DNA of 64,000 nt from contig NZ_JAPEPX010000001.1 in NCBI RefSeq assembly GCF_026339935.1, positions 6,475,501 through 6,539,500 on the forward strand. The letters run 5' to 3'. Positions 10,092 through 17,454 of this stretch are shown here, in pieces. Position 1 is the stretch's first letter, and every line of letters starts with the position of its first letter. Source of the DNA: Streptomyces sp. NBC_01551 (GTDB lineage: Bacteria; Actinomycetota; Actinomycetes; Streptomycetales; Streptomycetaceae). The translations under genes were made by a program, and so were the position numbers. Under the pieces are notes generated by a model. It was not told where the DNA came from, made no database searches, and saw nothing but the letters and a program-made list of their open reading frames with translations.

Positions 10092-10130
10092 ACGACGCCC
10101 GCCCCGGGCGGTATCGAGGGCGGGCGTCGT
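10092..10130. terminator. Bidirectional hairpin terminator
   Basis: ACGACGCCCGCCC (10092-10104) and GGGCGGGCGTCGT (10118-10130) pair over 13 bases with a 13-base loop. It lies between the plus-strand small ORF and the minus-strand VOC gene, so it can end transcription from both sides. Confidence 0.8.
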
Positions 10131-10147
10131 GCGTTGGTTCCGGCGGG

Positions 10148-10546
10148 CTATCCGGCCGGGCTCTCCTGGTATCCGTACGGGCGGGTGATGATCTCCATCG
10201 CGTGGCCCGCCGGGTCCAAGAAGTAGACGCCCCGGCCGCCGTCGTTGTGGTTGATCTCGTTCGGCCGCTTCTGCTGCGGGTCGGCGAAGTACGCCACCCC
10301 CGCCGACCGGATCTGCTCGAACGCCGCGTCGAACTCCGCCTCGGAGATCAGGAACGCGTAGTGCTGGGGCGTGATGGACTCGGCCGGGATGGTGGCGAAG
10401 TCCAGGGTGACGCCGTTGGCCGTCTCGACCGGGATGAAGGGGCCCCATTCCGCCCCGAGTTCGAGGCCGAGGACGCGCGCCAGGAATTCGGCGGACTCCC
10501 GGTTGTCACGGGAGTGGATGATCGTGTGGTTCAGCTGTACTGACAT
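10148..10546 (-). CDS. VOC (glyoxalase/dioxygenase superfamily) protein
   Basis: 132 residues from ATG 10546, chosen because GGAGG lies nine bases upstream (an earlier in-frame ATG contains that GGAGG). The fold shows paired beta-alpha-beta-beta-beta units: LNHTIIHSRDNRESAEFLARVLG with a metal-ligand His, HYAFLISEAEFDAAFEQI, and GRGVYFLDPAGHAMEIITRPYG with the C-terminal Glu ligand. Probably a metal-dependent lyase, dioxygenase or resistance protein; the substrate cannot be told. Confidence 0.85.
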   Translation of the reverse strand: MSVQLNHTIIHSRDNRESAEFLARVLGLELGAEWGPFIPVETANGVTLDFATIPAESITPQHYAFLISEAEFDAAFEQIRSAGVAYFADPQQKRPNEINHNDGGRGVYFLDPAGHAMEIITRPYGYQESPAG

Positions 10547-10718
10547 GAGTGAATGCCTCCGCAAGGCACATCACGGGCGCCTCCATGCCTCACCCGGACG
10601 GTGACCGACACGCGATGCCGTACCCGTGATCCTATGCAGACCGCCCGGGGCGAGTCCATCGAAAGCGGGTTCCGGTCACGGGCGCAACCACGGCCTGGAC
10701 GCGCGCCGCGGGTGCTGT

Positions 10719-12350
10719 CTACGAGCCCGAGCCCGCGTACACCGTCTTGACGTTGTCCCGCGCCGGATGCGTGCGCCCGGCCGGACCCGCCGCGAAGACG
10801 CGCAGCAGGTTCTCCGTCACGCGGGTGGTCAGCGCCCCCGACCGCGCGTCCAGGCCGTGGTTGCGCCCGCCGGAGCCGTCGCCCGTGGCGTCCAGCGCCT
10901 CCACCCACCGCATCGTCCCCGTCGCGAAGACGCCCGCCCCGCTCGGCGCCGAATAGTAGGCCGTGTCCTGATGGCTCGGGCGGCCTTCGCACACCACCGG
11001 GGAGTGCGCCAGGATCTCGATCGGCCGGGGCGTCGGGAAACCGGTGTTGACCTTGTCGTACTCCACACCCACCAGATGCGCGAAGCGGTCGCCCGCCTGC
11101 ACGCCGGTGCCCTCGAACAGCCAGTGCCCCGGGTTGGTCACCACGTACGGGGCGTCGACCGGGTACCCGTCGTAGATCACGCCGAGCAGCGAGCTCTCCG
11201 GGTCGGCCCCGGGCGCGGAGCGGAAGTCGACCGTGGCCGGATGGCCCCGTTTGAACCCCGGGTCCTGCTCGTAGGAGGACTTGTAGCAGACCAGCGTCCG
11301 GTCCGGGCCGAGGTCGGAGGGCTCCAGCCGGATCCGGCGGAAGCAGCAGTTCGCGCCCAGGATCGCGATGTTGGTGCCGGCGTCCCGGGCGGCCGTGAAG
11401 TGCGCCCGCTGCTCCGGGGACCAGTACTCGTCGTGGCCGAGCGAGAGGACCGCCGCCGCGCCCTCCAGCAGCCGCTTCTCCCGGGCCACGTCGGTGGTCG
11501 TCGCGTACGCGAGGGGTATGCCGAGCCGTTCGGCGAGCGCGATCAGCGGGGCCTCGTAGGTGAGGAAGAGGCCCGCGCCGTCGTCGTACTCGTAGGGCCG
11601 GTCGAACGTCACCGCCAGCGAGCGCGAGGCGTACCCGCCGCTGGGGCCGTCGTAACTGCCGTAGCCGCCCCACCGGTTGTACGCCTGCCAGGTGGCCACC
11701 GCGTTCACCACGACGGTGCGGCCGGACGTCGACGCCGAGCGCACGGTGAGCGGCACGAACCGTTGGCCCTCGCCGCCCTGCGCGTCGAGCCGCAGCAGGT
11801 AGCTGCCCTCCGGCCAGTCCTTGGTCTCGACCGTGGCGGTACGGGCCCAGCGGGTGCGGACCGTACGCGTCCCCGGGTCCACCGTGGGCTCCGGCTGCCG
11901 GACCCCGGGCAGTGCCTCGGAACGCCACACCAGCCGGGCGCGGGCGCCGCCGTACCAGCCCATCCGGTAGGCGGAGACGGTGAACCGGGGCGCGGTGGTG
12001 GACACGTGCAGGCCGAACGACTCTCCGGGCAGGACGCTGACCTTGTCCGCGAAGCCCTCGATGGCGCGGGCCGGGCCCGCCTTGGTCACGGTCCAGTCGG
12101 CTTTCCCCGGCCGGGCGTTCTCGGCCTTGACGTCGAGCCCCCGGGGTCCCGCCTTGCCGGCGGCCGCCCCGGGCGCCGAGCCGCTCGGCGCCGGCCCCTT
12201 GCCGGGCCCCTTGAGCGGCCCCTCTGCGTCCCCGTCCGCGCATCCGCCGACCGCCCCGAGCCCAGCTGCCGTGGCCGCGCCCGTCGCGATCGCGAGAAAC
12301 CGCCGCCTGCCCGCGCCGTCGGCGTCCCCGGGTATGTGCTCTTGATCCAT
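10719..12350 (-). CDS. TAT-exported lipoprotein of the N,N-dimethylformamidase large-subunit type
   Basis: 543 residues. GRRRFLAIATGAATAAGLGAVGGCADG combines a twin-arginine motif with a lipobox Cys, so the protein is probably lipid-anchored outside the cell. The body matches the C-terminal domain of dimethylformamidase beta subunits: SAYRMGWYGG near residue 130, FDRPYEYDDGAGLFLTYEAPLI, VLSLGHDEYWSPEQRAHF, GTNIAILGANCCFRRIR and a final SAPSGAGVFATGTMRWVEALD. No small subunit gene adjoins, so the true activity may differ from DMF hydrolysis. Confidence 0.8.
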   Translation of the reverse strand: MDQEHIPGDADGAGRRRFLAIATGAATAAGLGAVGGCADGDAEGPLKGPGKGPAPSGSAPGAAAGKAGPRGLDVKAENARPGKADWTVTKAGPARAIEGFADKVSVLPGESFGLHVSTTAPRFTVSAYRMGWYGGARARLVWRSEALPGVRQPEPTVDPGTRTVRTRWARTATVETKDWPEGSYLLRLDAQGGEGQRFVPLTVRSASTSGRTVVVNAVATWQAYNRWGGYGSYDGPSGGYASRSLAVTFDRPYEYDDGAGLFLTYEAPLIALAERLGIPLAYATTTDVAREKRLLEGAAAVLSLGHDEYWSPEQRAHFTAARDAGTNIAILGANCCFRRIRLEPSDLGPDRTLVCYKSSYEQDPGFKRGHPATVDFRSAPGADPESSLLGVIYDGYPVDAPYVVTNPGHWLFEGTGVQAGDRFAHLVGVEYDKVNTGFPTPRPIEILAHSPVVCEGRPSHQDTAYYSAPSGAGVFATGTMRWVEALDATGDGSGGRNHGLDARSGALTTRVTENLLRVFAAGPAGRTHPARDNVKTVYAGSGS

Positions 12351-12499
12351 GGGGGCACGTTATGTGACCCTTCGCGCCCCTCTTGGACCGGGTTCCGCCG
12401 CAGGCCCGCGCGACGGGCGCCGCACCGGACGCGGCGGCGACCCGTGACCTACGCTGGCCCCGTCCGGCACACCGTCAACTTCCCCTGGGGGCCCGCGAG

Positions 12500-13408
12500 A
12501 TGACATTGAACACCGCGCACGGCGGCGACACCCCCGCGCCGGGCACCGTCCGGCAGCTGTGGCAGCTGCTCGAACCCGTCCACGCCATCGTCTACTACGC
12601 CCCCGAGTCGTACGAGGAGGCCGGCTCCCTCGGATACGCCACGGACGAGCGCTGGCCGCTGTACTTCGCCTTCCGTGCCGCCCCGCTCGGCGCGGCCGGA
12701 CCGGAGCTGGTCACCGCCCTGTTCTACAGCTTCAACCCGCTCATGGTGGAGCGGTATGTCGCCGATGCCTGGGACACGGCCCCGCCGGCCCGTGTACTCG
12801 CGGCCCGGGCGGCCGCCACCGACCGGGCCCTGCGCGTCCTGCTCGGCGAGCGCGTCGCCTCGCCGGACCTCGCCGAGGCCGCGGGCCTGGCCCGCCGCGC
12901 CGCCGAGGCCGCGGTCACCGCCGGGCGTCCGCTGGCCGCCGCCAACTCGGCCCAGCCGTGGCCCGAGACCCCGCACGCCGTGCTGTGGCAGGCGGCCACG
13001 ACCTTGCGCGAGCACCGGGGCGACGGCCACCTCGCCGCCCTCCAGGCCCACCACCTCGACCCGGTCGAGTCCCTCGTCCTGCACTGCGCCGTCGGAGCCG
13101 CCCCGGCGGAGGTCTTCGAGAGCCGCCAGTGGGCCCCGGCGGACTGGAGCGCCGCCCGCATCCGCCTGGCCTCCCGCGGCCTGCTGGCCGAGGACGGCAT
13201 CGCCACCGAGGCGGGCCTCGCCCTGCGCACCTCCGCCGAGAAGCTCACCGACGAACTGGCCGCCGCCCCGTGGTCCGCCCTGACCCCGCAGGAGCTCGCC
13301 CGGCTCGCCGAACTGCTCCTCCCGCCGGTGCTCGACATCGTCGCCGCCGGCCTCCTCCCGGGCCAGAGCACCCTGGGCATCGGCATGAAGTACGACTACC
13401 AGAGCTGA
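12500..13408 (+). CDS. SCO6745-type helical (HTH-like) protein
   Basis: 302 residues from ATG 12500. LLEPVHAIVYYAPESYEEAGSLGY and YFAFRAAPLGAAGPELVTALFYSFNP are hallmarks of the large Streptomyces SCO6745 family, whose members are described as winged-helix-like proteins without a known ligand. The second half repeats a helical pattern and includes a winged-helix-like WSAARIRLASRGLLAEDGIATEAG segment. It is divergent from the TAT lipoprotein, with about 150 bp between them. Confidence 0.8.
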   Translation: MTLNTAHGGDTPAPGTVRQLWQLLEPVHAIVYYAPESYEEAGSLGYATDERWPLYFAFRAAPLGAAGPELVTALFYSFNPLMVERYVADAWDTAPPARVLAARAAATDRALRVLLGERVASPDLAEAAGLARRAAEAAVTAGRPLAAANSAQPWPETPHAVLWQAATTLREHRGDGHLAALQAHHLDPVESLVLHCAVGAAPAEVFESRQWAPADWSAARIRLASRGLLAEDGIATEAGLALRTSAEKLTDELAAAPWSALTPQELARLAELLLPPVLDIVAAGLLPGQSTLGIGMKYDYQS

Positions 13409-13493
13409 CCGCCGCGCGACCGGGGCACTGCGCGCGGCCGGCGGCCTGGTCGTGTGGGTACTGCCGGCCCATGAGCCGCCACCCAGGAACAAG

Positions 13494-13531
13494 CCGATGG
13501 CCTGCCGCGGGTTCACGTGGCAGGCCATCGG
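13494..13531. terminator. Hairpin terminator between converging transcripts
   Basis: CCGATGGCCTGCC (13494-13506) pairs perfectly with GGCAGGCCATCGG (13519-13531), with a 12-base loop. It lies 12 bases past the stop of the small minus-strand peptide gene and about 85 bases past the stop of the plus-strand gene. Confidence 0.8.
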
Positions 13532-13542
13532 TTCAGGAAGTG

Positions 13543-13716
13543 TCAGAGCTCGTTGTAGAGGTCACACCAGGTCCAATCCTCGTCTGAGAAGTGGCTGGAT
13601 ATGGCGACCTGCTGGCCATTGTTGCCCGCAGACGCCGGGCCCGCACCCGCGATCAGCCCGCCCATGGCAAGCGCCAGGCCGGCCTCCGGATTTCGCGGGC
13701 CGTGGTGATCCGTCAC
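13543..13716 (-). CDS. Small putative secreted peptide, 57 aa
   Basis: Reading from GTG 13716, the frame gives a polar start (MTDHHGPRNPEAG), a hydrophobic run (LALAMGGLIAGAGPASA) with an Ala-x-Ala cleavage site, and a short mature part of about 26 residues ending DEDWTWCDLYNEL with a single Cys. The immediately following 13-bp terminator supports a real 3' end. The n-region is poor in basic residues and no ribosome binding site fits the GTG. The 5' end may therefore be mutated, or translation may begin at the internal ATG (41 aa). No family recognised. Confidence 0.45.
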   Translation of the reverse strand: MTDHHGPRNPEAGLALAMGGLIAGAGPASAGNNGQQVAISSHFSDEDWTWCDLYNEL

Positions 13717-13770
13717 GGGTGACTCGCACTGCTGGGTGCCGTGACTCCGGCCGCTGCGGACGCCGTTCGG

Positions 13771-14256
13771 CTACACCCCGGCCGTGCAGAAGACGCACCC
13801 CTCCCAGAGCGGCAGGGCGTCCAGCACGCGGTGGCGTACGCAGGAGGCCGTGGCGGGTTCGGGCAGGGTGCCCGGAGTGCCGGCGGCGGGCGGCGGGTCG
13901 AAGAGTTCGACCATGGCCCGGTACGTGCGCAGGTAGCCCTCGGCGCGCGGCGGGTCGTAGGTGAGCTCGTTCCAGCGGTGGCGGGTGAGGGCCAGGTCCA
14001 CGACGCGGAGGAGGAACGTCTTCGACGCGGCACGGGCGGCGGGGGTGTCGCCCCAGTCGAGGTCCGCGAGGGCGAAGCCGACCACGCCGCGGCCCATCAC
14101 GCTCTGGTCCTGGAGCGTGAGCAGCGCGGCGAAGCGGTAGTGCCAGGGCTCCTCGGCCAGGGTGGCGACGGCGAGCGTCAGCACGTCGACGAAGACCGCC
14201 GTGCCGCCGTTGGTCATCTCCAGGCAACGGCCGCCGCTGCCGCCAAAGATGTTCAT
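13771..14256 (-). CDS. Hypothetical protein
   Basis: 161 residues from ATG 14256. A Gly-rich start (MNIFGGSGG) is followed by a helical domain (GTAVFVDVLTLAVATLAEEPWHYRFAALLTLQDQSVMGRGVVGFALADLDWG), then TFLLRVVDLALTRHRWNELTYDP and a Cys-containing tail (LWEGCVFCTAGV). Codon use is normal for the region. No signal peptide or membrane segment is present. I do not recognise the family. It is divergent from the aldo/keto reductase, with 85 bp between them. Confidence 0.7.
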   Translation of the reverse strand: MNIFGGSGGRCLEMTNGGTAVFVDVLTLAVATLAEEPWHYRFAALLTLQDQSVMGRGVVGFALADLDWGDTPAARAASKTFLLRVVDLALTRHRWNELTYDPPRAEGYLRTYRAMVELFDPPPAAGTPGTLPEPATASCVRHRVLDALPLWEGCVFCTAGV

Positions 14257-14341
14257 GGACGTAGGGTAAGCAGGCAGGAGCTGCTGATCACTTGGCCGGC
14301 CGTCCGCCGGTCGACACCGATGAAAGCGGAGGACGAAACAC

Positions 14342-15295
14342 ATGCGCTATCTCCCCCTGGGCAGTTCGGGCCTCCAGGTCTCCGCCGTCGGCCTCGGCTG
14401 CAACAACTTCGGCGGCCGCCTCGACGCCCAGGCCACCCGCTCCGTCGTGGACGCCGCGCTCGACGCCGGGATCACGCTCCTCGACACCGCCGACATCTAC
14501 GGCGACCGCGGCGGTTCCGAGAGCCACCTCGGGCAGGCCCTCAAGGGCCGCCGTGACCAGGTCGTGCTGGCCACCAAGTTCGGCTACGACGGCGTCGACA
14601 TGGGCTACGGACCCGCCGCCGGAGCACGCGGCGGCCGCGCGTACATCCGCCGCGCCGTCGAGGAGTCGCTGCGCCGCCTGGTGACCGACCACATCGACCT
14701 CTACCAGCTGCACAGCCCCGACCCCACCGTCCCCATCGCCGAGACCCTGGCCGCGCTCACCGAGCTCGTCGCCGAGGGCAAGGTCCGCTACATCGGCCAC
14801 TCCAACCTCAGCGGCTGGCAGCTCGCCGAGGCCGCGCACGTCGCCCGTGAGATCGGCGCAACCCCCTTCGTCTCGGCGCAGAACGAGTGGTCGCTGCTCC
14901 AGCGCTCCGCCGAGCGCGACCTGGTCCCGGCCGCCGAGCACTACGGCGTCGGCGTGCTCCCGTACTTCCCGCTGGCCAACGGCCTGCTCACCGGCAAGAT
15001 CCGCCGCGGTACGCCCGTACCCGCCGGGTCCCGGCTCGAAGGGCGCGACGCGTACCTCACCGAGCGGCGCCTCGACGGCGTCGAGGCGCTGGCCGCGCTC
15101 GCCGACAAGTACGACCGCAGCGTGCTGGAGCTGGCCATCGGCTGGCTCCGCGCCCAGCCCGGCTGCGCCTCCGTCATCGCGGGCGCCACGTCCGCCGAGC
15201 AGGTGCGCGCCAATGCGGCCGTCGCCGACCGCCCGCTGGAGCCCGAACTGCTGGCCGAGATCGAGGGCATCGAGGCGATCGCGAGGCCCGCGTGA
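14342..15295 (+). CDS. Aldo/keto reductase
   Basis: 317 residues with GGAGGA before ATG 14342. Catalytic Asp and Tyr lie in LLDTADIYG, the Lys in VVLATKFG and the His of the tetrad in IDLYQLHSPDP. The cofactor loop is SVIAGATSAEQVRAN. It belongs to the same broad subgroup as many Streptomyces AKRs that act on sugars or small aldehydes. It is joined to the following dehydrogenase by a GTGA overlap, suggesting consecutive redox steps. Confidence 0.92.
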   Translation: MRYLPLGSSGLQVSAVGLGCNNFGGRLDAQATRSVVDAALDAGITLLDTADIYGDRGGSESHLGQALKGRRDQVVLATKFGYDGVDMGYGPAAGARGGRAYIRRAVEESLRRLVTDHIDLYQLHSPDPTVPIAETLAALTELVAEGKVRYIGHSNLSGWQLAEAAHVAREIGATPFVSAQNEWSLLQRSAERDLVPAAEHYGVGVLPYFPLANGLLTGKIRRGTPVPAGSRLEGRDAYLTERRLDGVEALAALADKYDRSVLELAIGWLRAQPGCASVIAGATSAEQVRANAAVADRPLEPELLAEIEGIEAIARPA

Positions 15296-16257
15296 CGCGG
15301 CCACCGCGCTGCGCCGTCCTGGACGACTTCCAGCAGGCGGCCACCACCCTGGCGGACTGGTCGCCGGTCGCGGACCGGGTGGAGGTGGTGAGCTTCTCCG
15401 ACCACCTCACCGGGGAGGACGAACTCGCCGCCCGGCTCGCCGGCTTCGACATCGTCGTCACCCTGCGCGAGCGCGTGCCGTTCCCGGCCGGCCTGCTCGA
15501 CCGGCTGCCCCGGCTCCGGCTGCTCGTCGCCAGCGGCATGCGCAACTCGGTCATCGACTACGCCGCCGCCCGGCGCAACGGCGTGACCGTGTGCGGCACC
15601 GGCAGCTCCGCCACCCCGCCCGTCGAGCTCACCTGGGCGCTGCTGCTGGGCCTCGCCCGGGGCATCGTCCCCGAGAGCACCGCCCTGCGCGCCCGAGGCC
15701 CCTGGCAGAGCACCGTCGGCGCCGACCTGCACGGCAGCCGGCTCGGCCTCCTGGGTCTCGGCAAGATCGGCGGCCGGGTCGCCCGCATCGGCCTCGCCTT
15801 CGGCATGGACGTGGTCGCCTGGAGCCGGAACCTGACGGACGAACGGTGCGCCGAGGTGGGCGTGACCCGCGCCGCGTCCAAGGAGGAACTCCTCGCCGGC
15901 AGCGACTTCGTCTCCGTGCACCTCGCCCTCGGCGAGCGCACCCGGGGCCTGGTCGGGGCCGCGGAACTGGAGCTGATGCGCCCCGGCGCGTACCTGGTCA
16001 ACACCTCGCGCGCGGCCATCGTCGACCAGGAGGCCCTGCTCGACGCCCTGCGCGCGGGGCGCATCGCGGGGGCCGGCGTCGACGTCTTCGACATCGAGCC
16101 GCTGCCCGCCGATCACCCGATGCGCACCGCCCCGAGGCTGCTCGCCACACCCCACCTCGGATATGTGACACGGGACAACTACGCGACGTACTACGGCGAG
16201 GCCGTCGAGGACATCAAGGCGTTCCTCGACGGCGAACCGGTCCGCGTCCTGCCGTGA
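15292..16257 (+). CDS. D-2-hydroxyacid dehydrogenase family protein
   Basis: 321 residues from GTG 15292 (GTGA overlap with the upstream stop). The NAD-binding motif is LGLLGLGKIGGRVARIG. The catalytic Arg lies in LVNTSRAAIVD, the Glu in DVFDIEPLP and the His in LLATPHLGYV. The N-terminal CAVLDDFQQAATTLADW start is common in the subgroup annotated as D-2-hydroxyacid dehydrogenase with unknown substrate (glyoxylate/hydroxypyruvate reductase-like). Confidence 0.9.
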   Translation: MTRPPRCAVLDDFQQAATTLADWSPVADRVEVVSFSDHLTGEDELAARLAGFDIVVTLRERVPFPAGLLDRLPRLRLLVASGMRNSVIDYAAARRNGVTVCGTGSSATPPVELTWALLLGLARGIVPESTALRARGPWQSTVGADLHGSRLGLLGLGKIGGRVARIGLAFGMDVVAWSRNLTDERCAEVGVTRAASKEELLAGSDFVSVHLALGERTRGLVGAAELELMRPGAYLVNTSRAAIVDQEALLDALRAGRIAGAGVDVFDIEPLPADHPMRTAPRLLATPHLGYVTRDNYATYYGEAVEDIKAFLDGEPVRVLP

Positions 16258-16267
16258 GGGCTCCGGC

Positions 16268-16498
16268 TCACGCGGGCGCGCCGGTCAGGACCGTCACCTC
16301 GCCCGTGTCCAGCGAGTAGTACGCGCCGACGACGGCCAGGGCGCCCTTCTTCACGAGGGGCCCCAGGTCGGCGTTGGCCCGCAGGTCGTCCGCCGTCACC
16401 TTGCTCTGCCGGCGGAGCATGGTGTCGACCGGATCGGGCCCGGGGTTCTTCACCGTCAGCCCGTACTCGACGGAACCGGTGACCACCGGCCCGATCGC
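16268..16498 (-). pseudogene. Beta-carbonic anhydrase remnant
   Basis: The 76 codons before TGA 16268-16270 read as two pieces of a beta-carbonic anhydrase. IGPVVTGSVEYGLTV corresponds to the helix just before the zinc-binding HxxC. The rest (VTADDLRANADLGPLVKKGALAVVGAYYSLDTGEVTVL) is the usual C-terminus. The zinc ligands (Cys, HxxC) and the whole N-terminal half are missing and there is no start codon, so it cannot be active. It sits between complete genes as a decayed leftover. Confidence 0.65.
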
Positions 16499-16542
16499 CT
16501 GCCCACGACCCGCACCCCCGCGCCGCGGGCGGCGCGCCCGGC

Positions 16543-17454
16543 TCAGGACACGATGTCCTTGCGGGCGAACCCCCGGAACGCCAGGGCGAACAGCACCAGC
16601 GCGTACGACACGGACACCGCCGCGCCCTTGACCATCCCGCCCCACTCCAGCTGCGGCTGGAGCGCGTCCGCCCAGGCGAACTGCCAGTGCGCGGGCAGGA
16701 ACTCCCGCCACGAGCCCAGCGCGGTCACCGCGTCCAGCACGTTCCCGACGATCGTCAGCCCGACCGCCCCGCCCACCGCGCCGAGCGGCGCGTCCGTGCG
16801 GGTCGACAGCCAGAACGCCAGCCCGGCCGTGACCAGCTGCGACACGAAGATGAACGCGACGACCAGGGCGAGGCGCGGCACGGTGTCCGAGGCCGCGAGC
16901 GAACCCCCGGCCGGCAGCTTCAGCGGTCCCCACCCGTAGGCGGCCGTACCCGCCGCCAGCGCCACCACCGGCAGCAGCACCATCGCCGCCAGGCTGAAGC
17001 CCAGCGCCACCACCAGCTTGCTCCACAGCAGCCGCGCCCTCGGCACCGGCGAGGCCAGCAGGTAGCGCAGCGAGGACCAGCTCGCCTCCGACGCCACCGT
17101 GTCCCCGCAGAACAGCGCCACCGGCACCACCAGCAGGAACCCGGCCGACACGAACAGGCACGTCGCCGCGAAGTTCGCGCCCGAGGCCGTCGCCGTGTCG
17201 ATGAGGGTGATCCGGCCGTCCGAGCCGTTCGGACCGCCGCCGGGTCCGCCGCCCACCGCGAACGCGATCATCAGGATGAACGGCAGGGCGGCCAGCACCC
17301 CGCCCATCACCAGCGTCCGCCGCCGACGCCATTGCCGCAGGGCCTCCACGCGCAGCGGCAACGTCCGGCTCGCCCGGTAGCCGGCGGCGACCTCCGTCAC
17401 GGCATTCACGTCCGTCACGTCGTTGACGTCGCTCACATCTGTCCCGGCGCTCAT
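16543..17454 (-). CDS. ABC-2 type transporter permease
   Basis: 303 residues. After a 45-residue cytoplasmic tail with an imperfect VxDVxDV repeat come about six hydrophobic segments (TLVMGGVLAALPFILMIAFAV, FLLVVPVALFCG, LVVALGFSLAAMVLLPVVALA, VPRLALVVAFIFVSQLVTAGLAF, VGLTIVGNVLDAV, SVSYALVLFALAF), the layout of NatB/CcmB-like exporters. ATGA overlap with the upstream ATPase gene makes it the likely partner of that ATPase domain. Confidence 0.88.
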   Translation of the reverse strand: MSAGTDVSDVNDVTDVNAVTEVAAGYRASRTLPLRVEALRQWRRRRTLVMGGVLAALPFILMIAFAVGGGPGGGPNGSDGRITLIDTATASGANFAATCLFVSAGFLLVVPVALFCGDTVASEASWSSLRYLLASPVPRARLLWSKLVVALGFSLAAMVLLPVVALAAGTAAYGWGPLKLPAGGSLAASDTVPRLALVVAFIFVSQLVTAGLAFWLSTRTDAPLGAVGGAVGLTIVGNVLDAVTALGSWREFLPAHWQFAWADALQPQLEWGGMVKGAAVSVSYALVLFALAFRGFARKDIVS

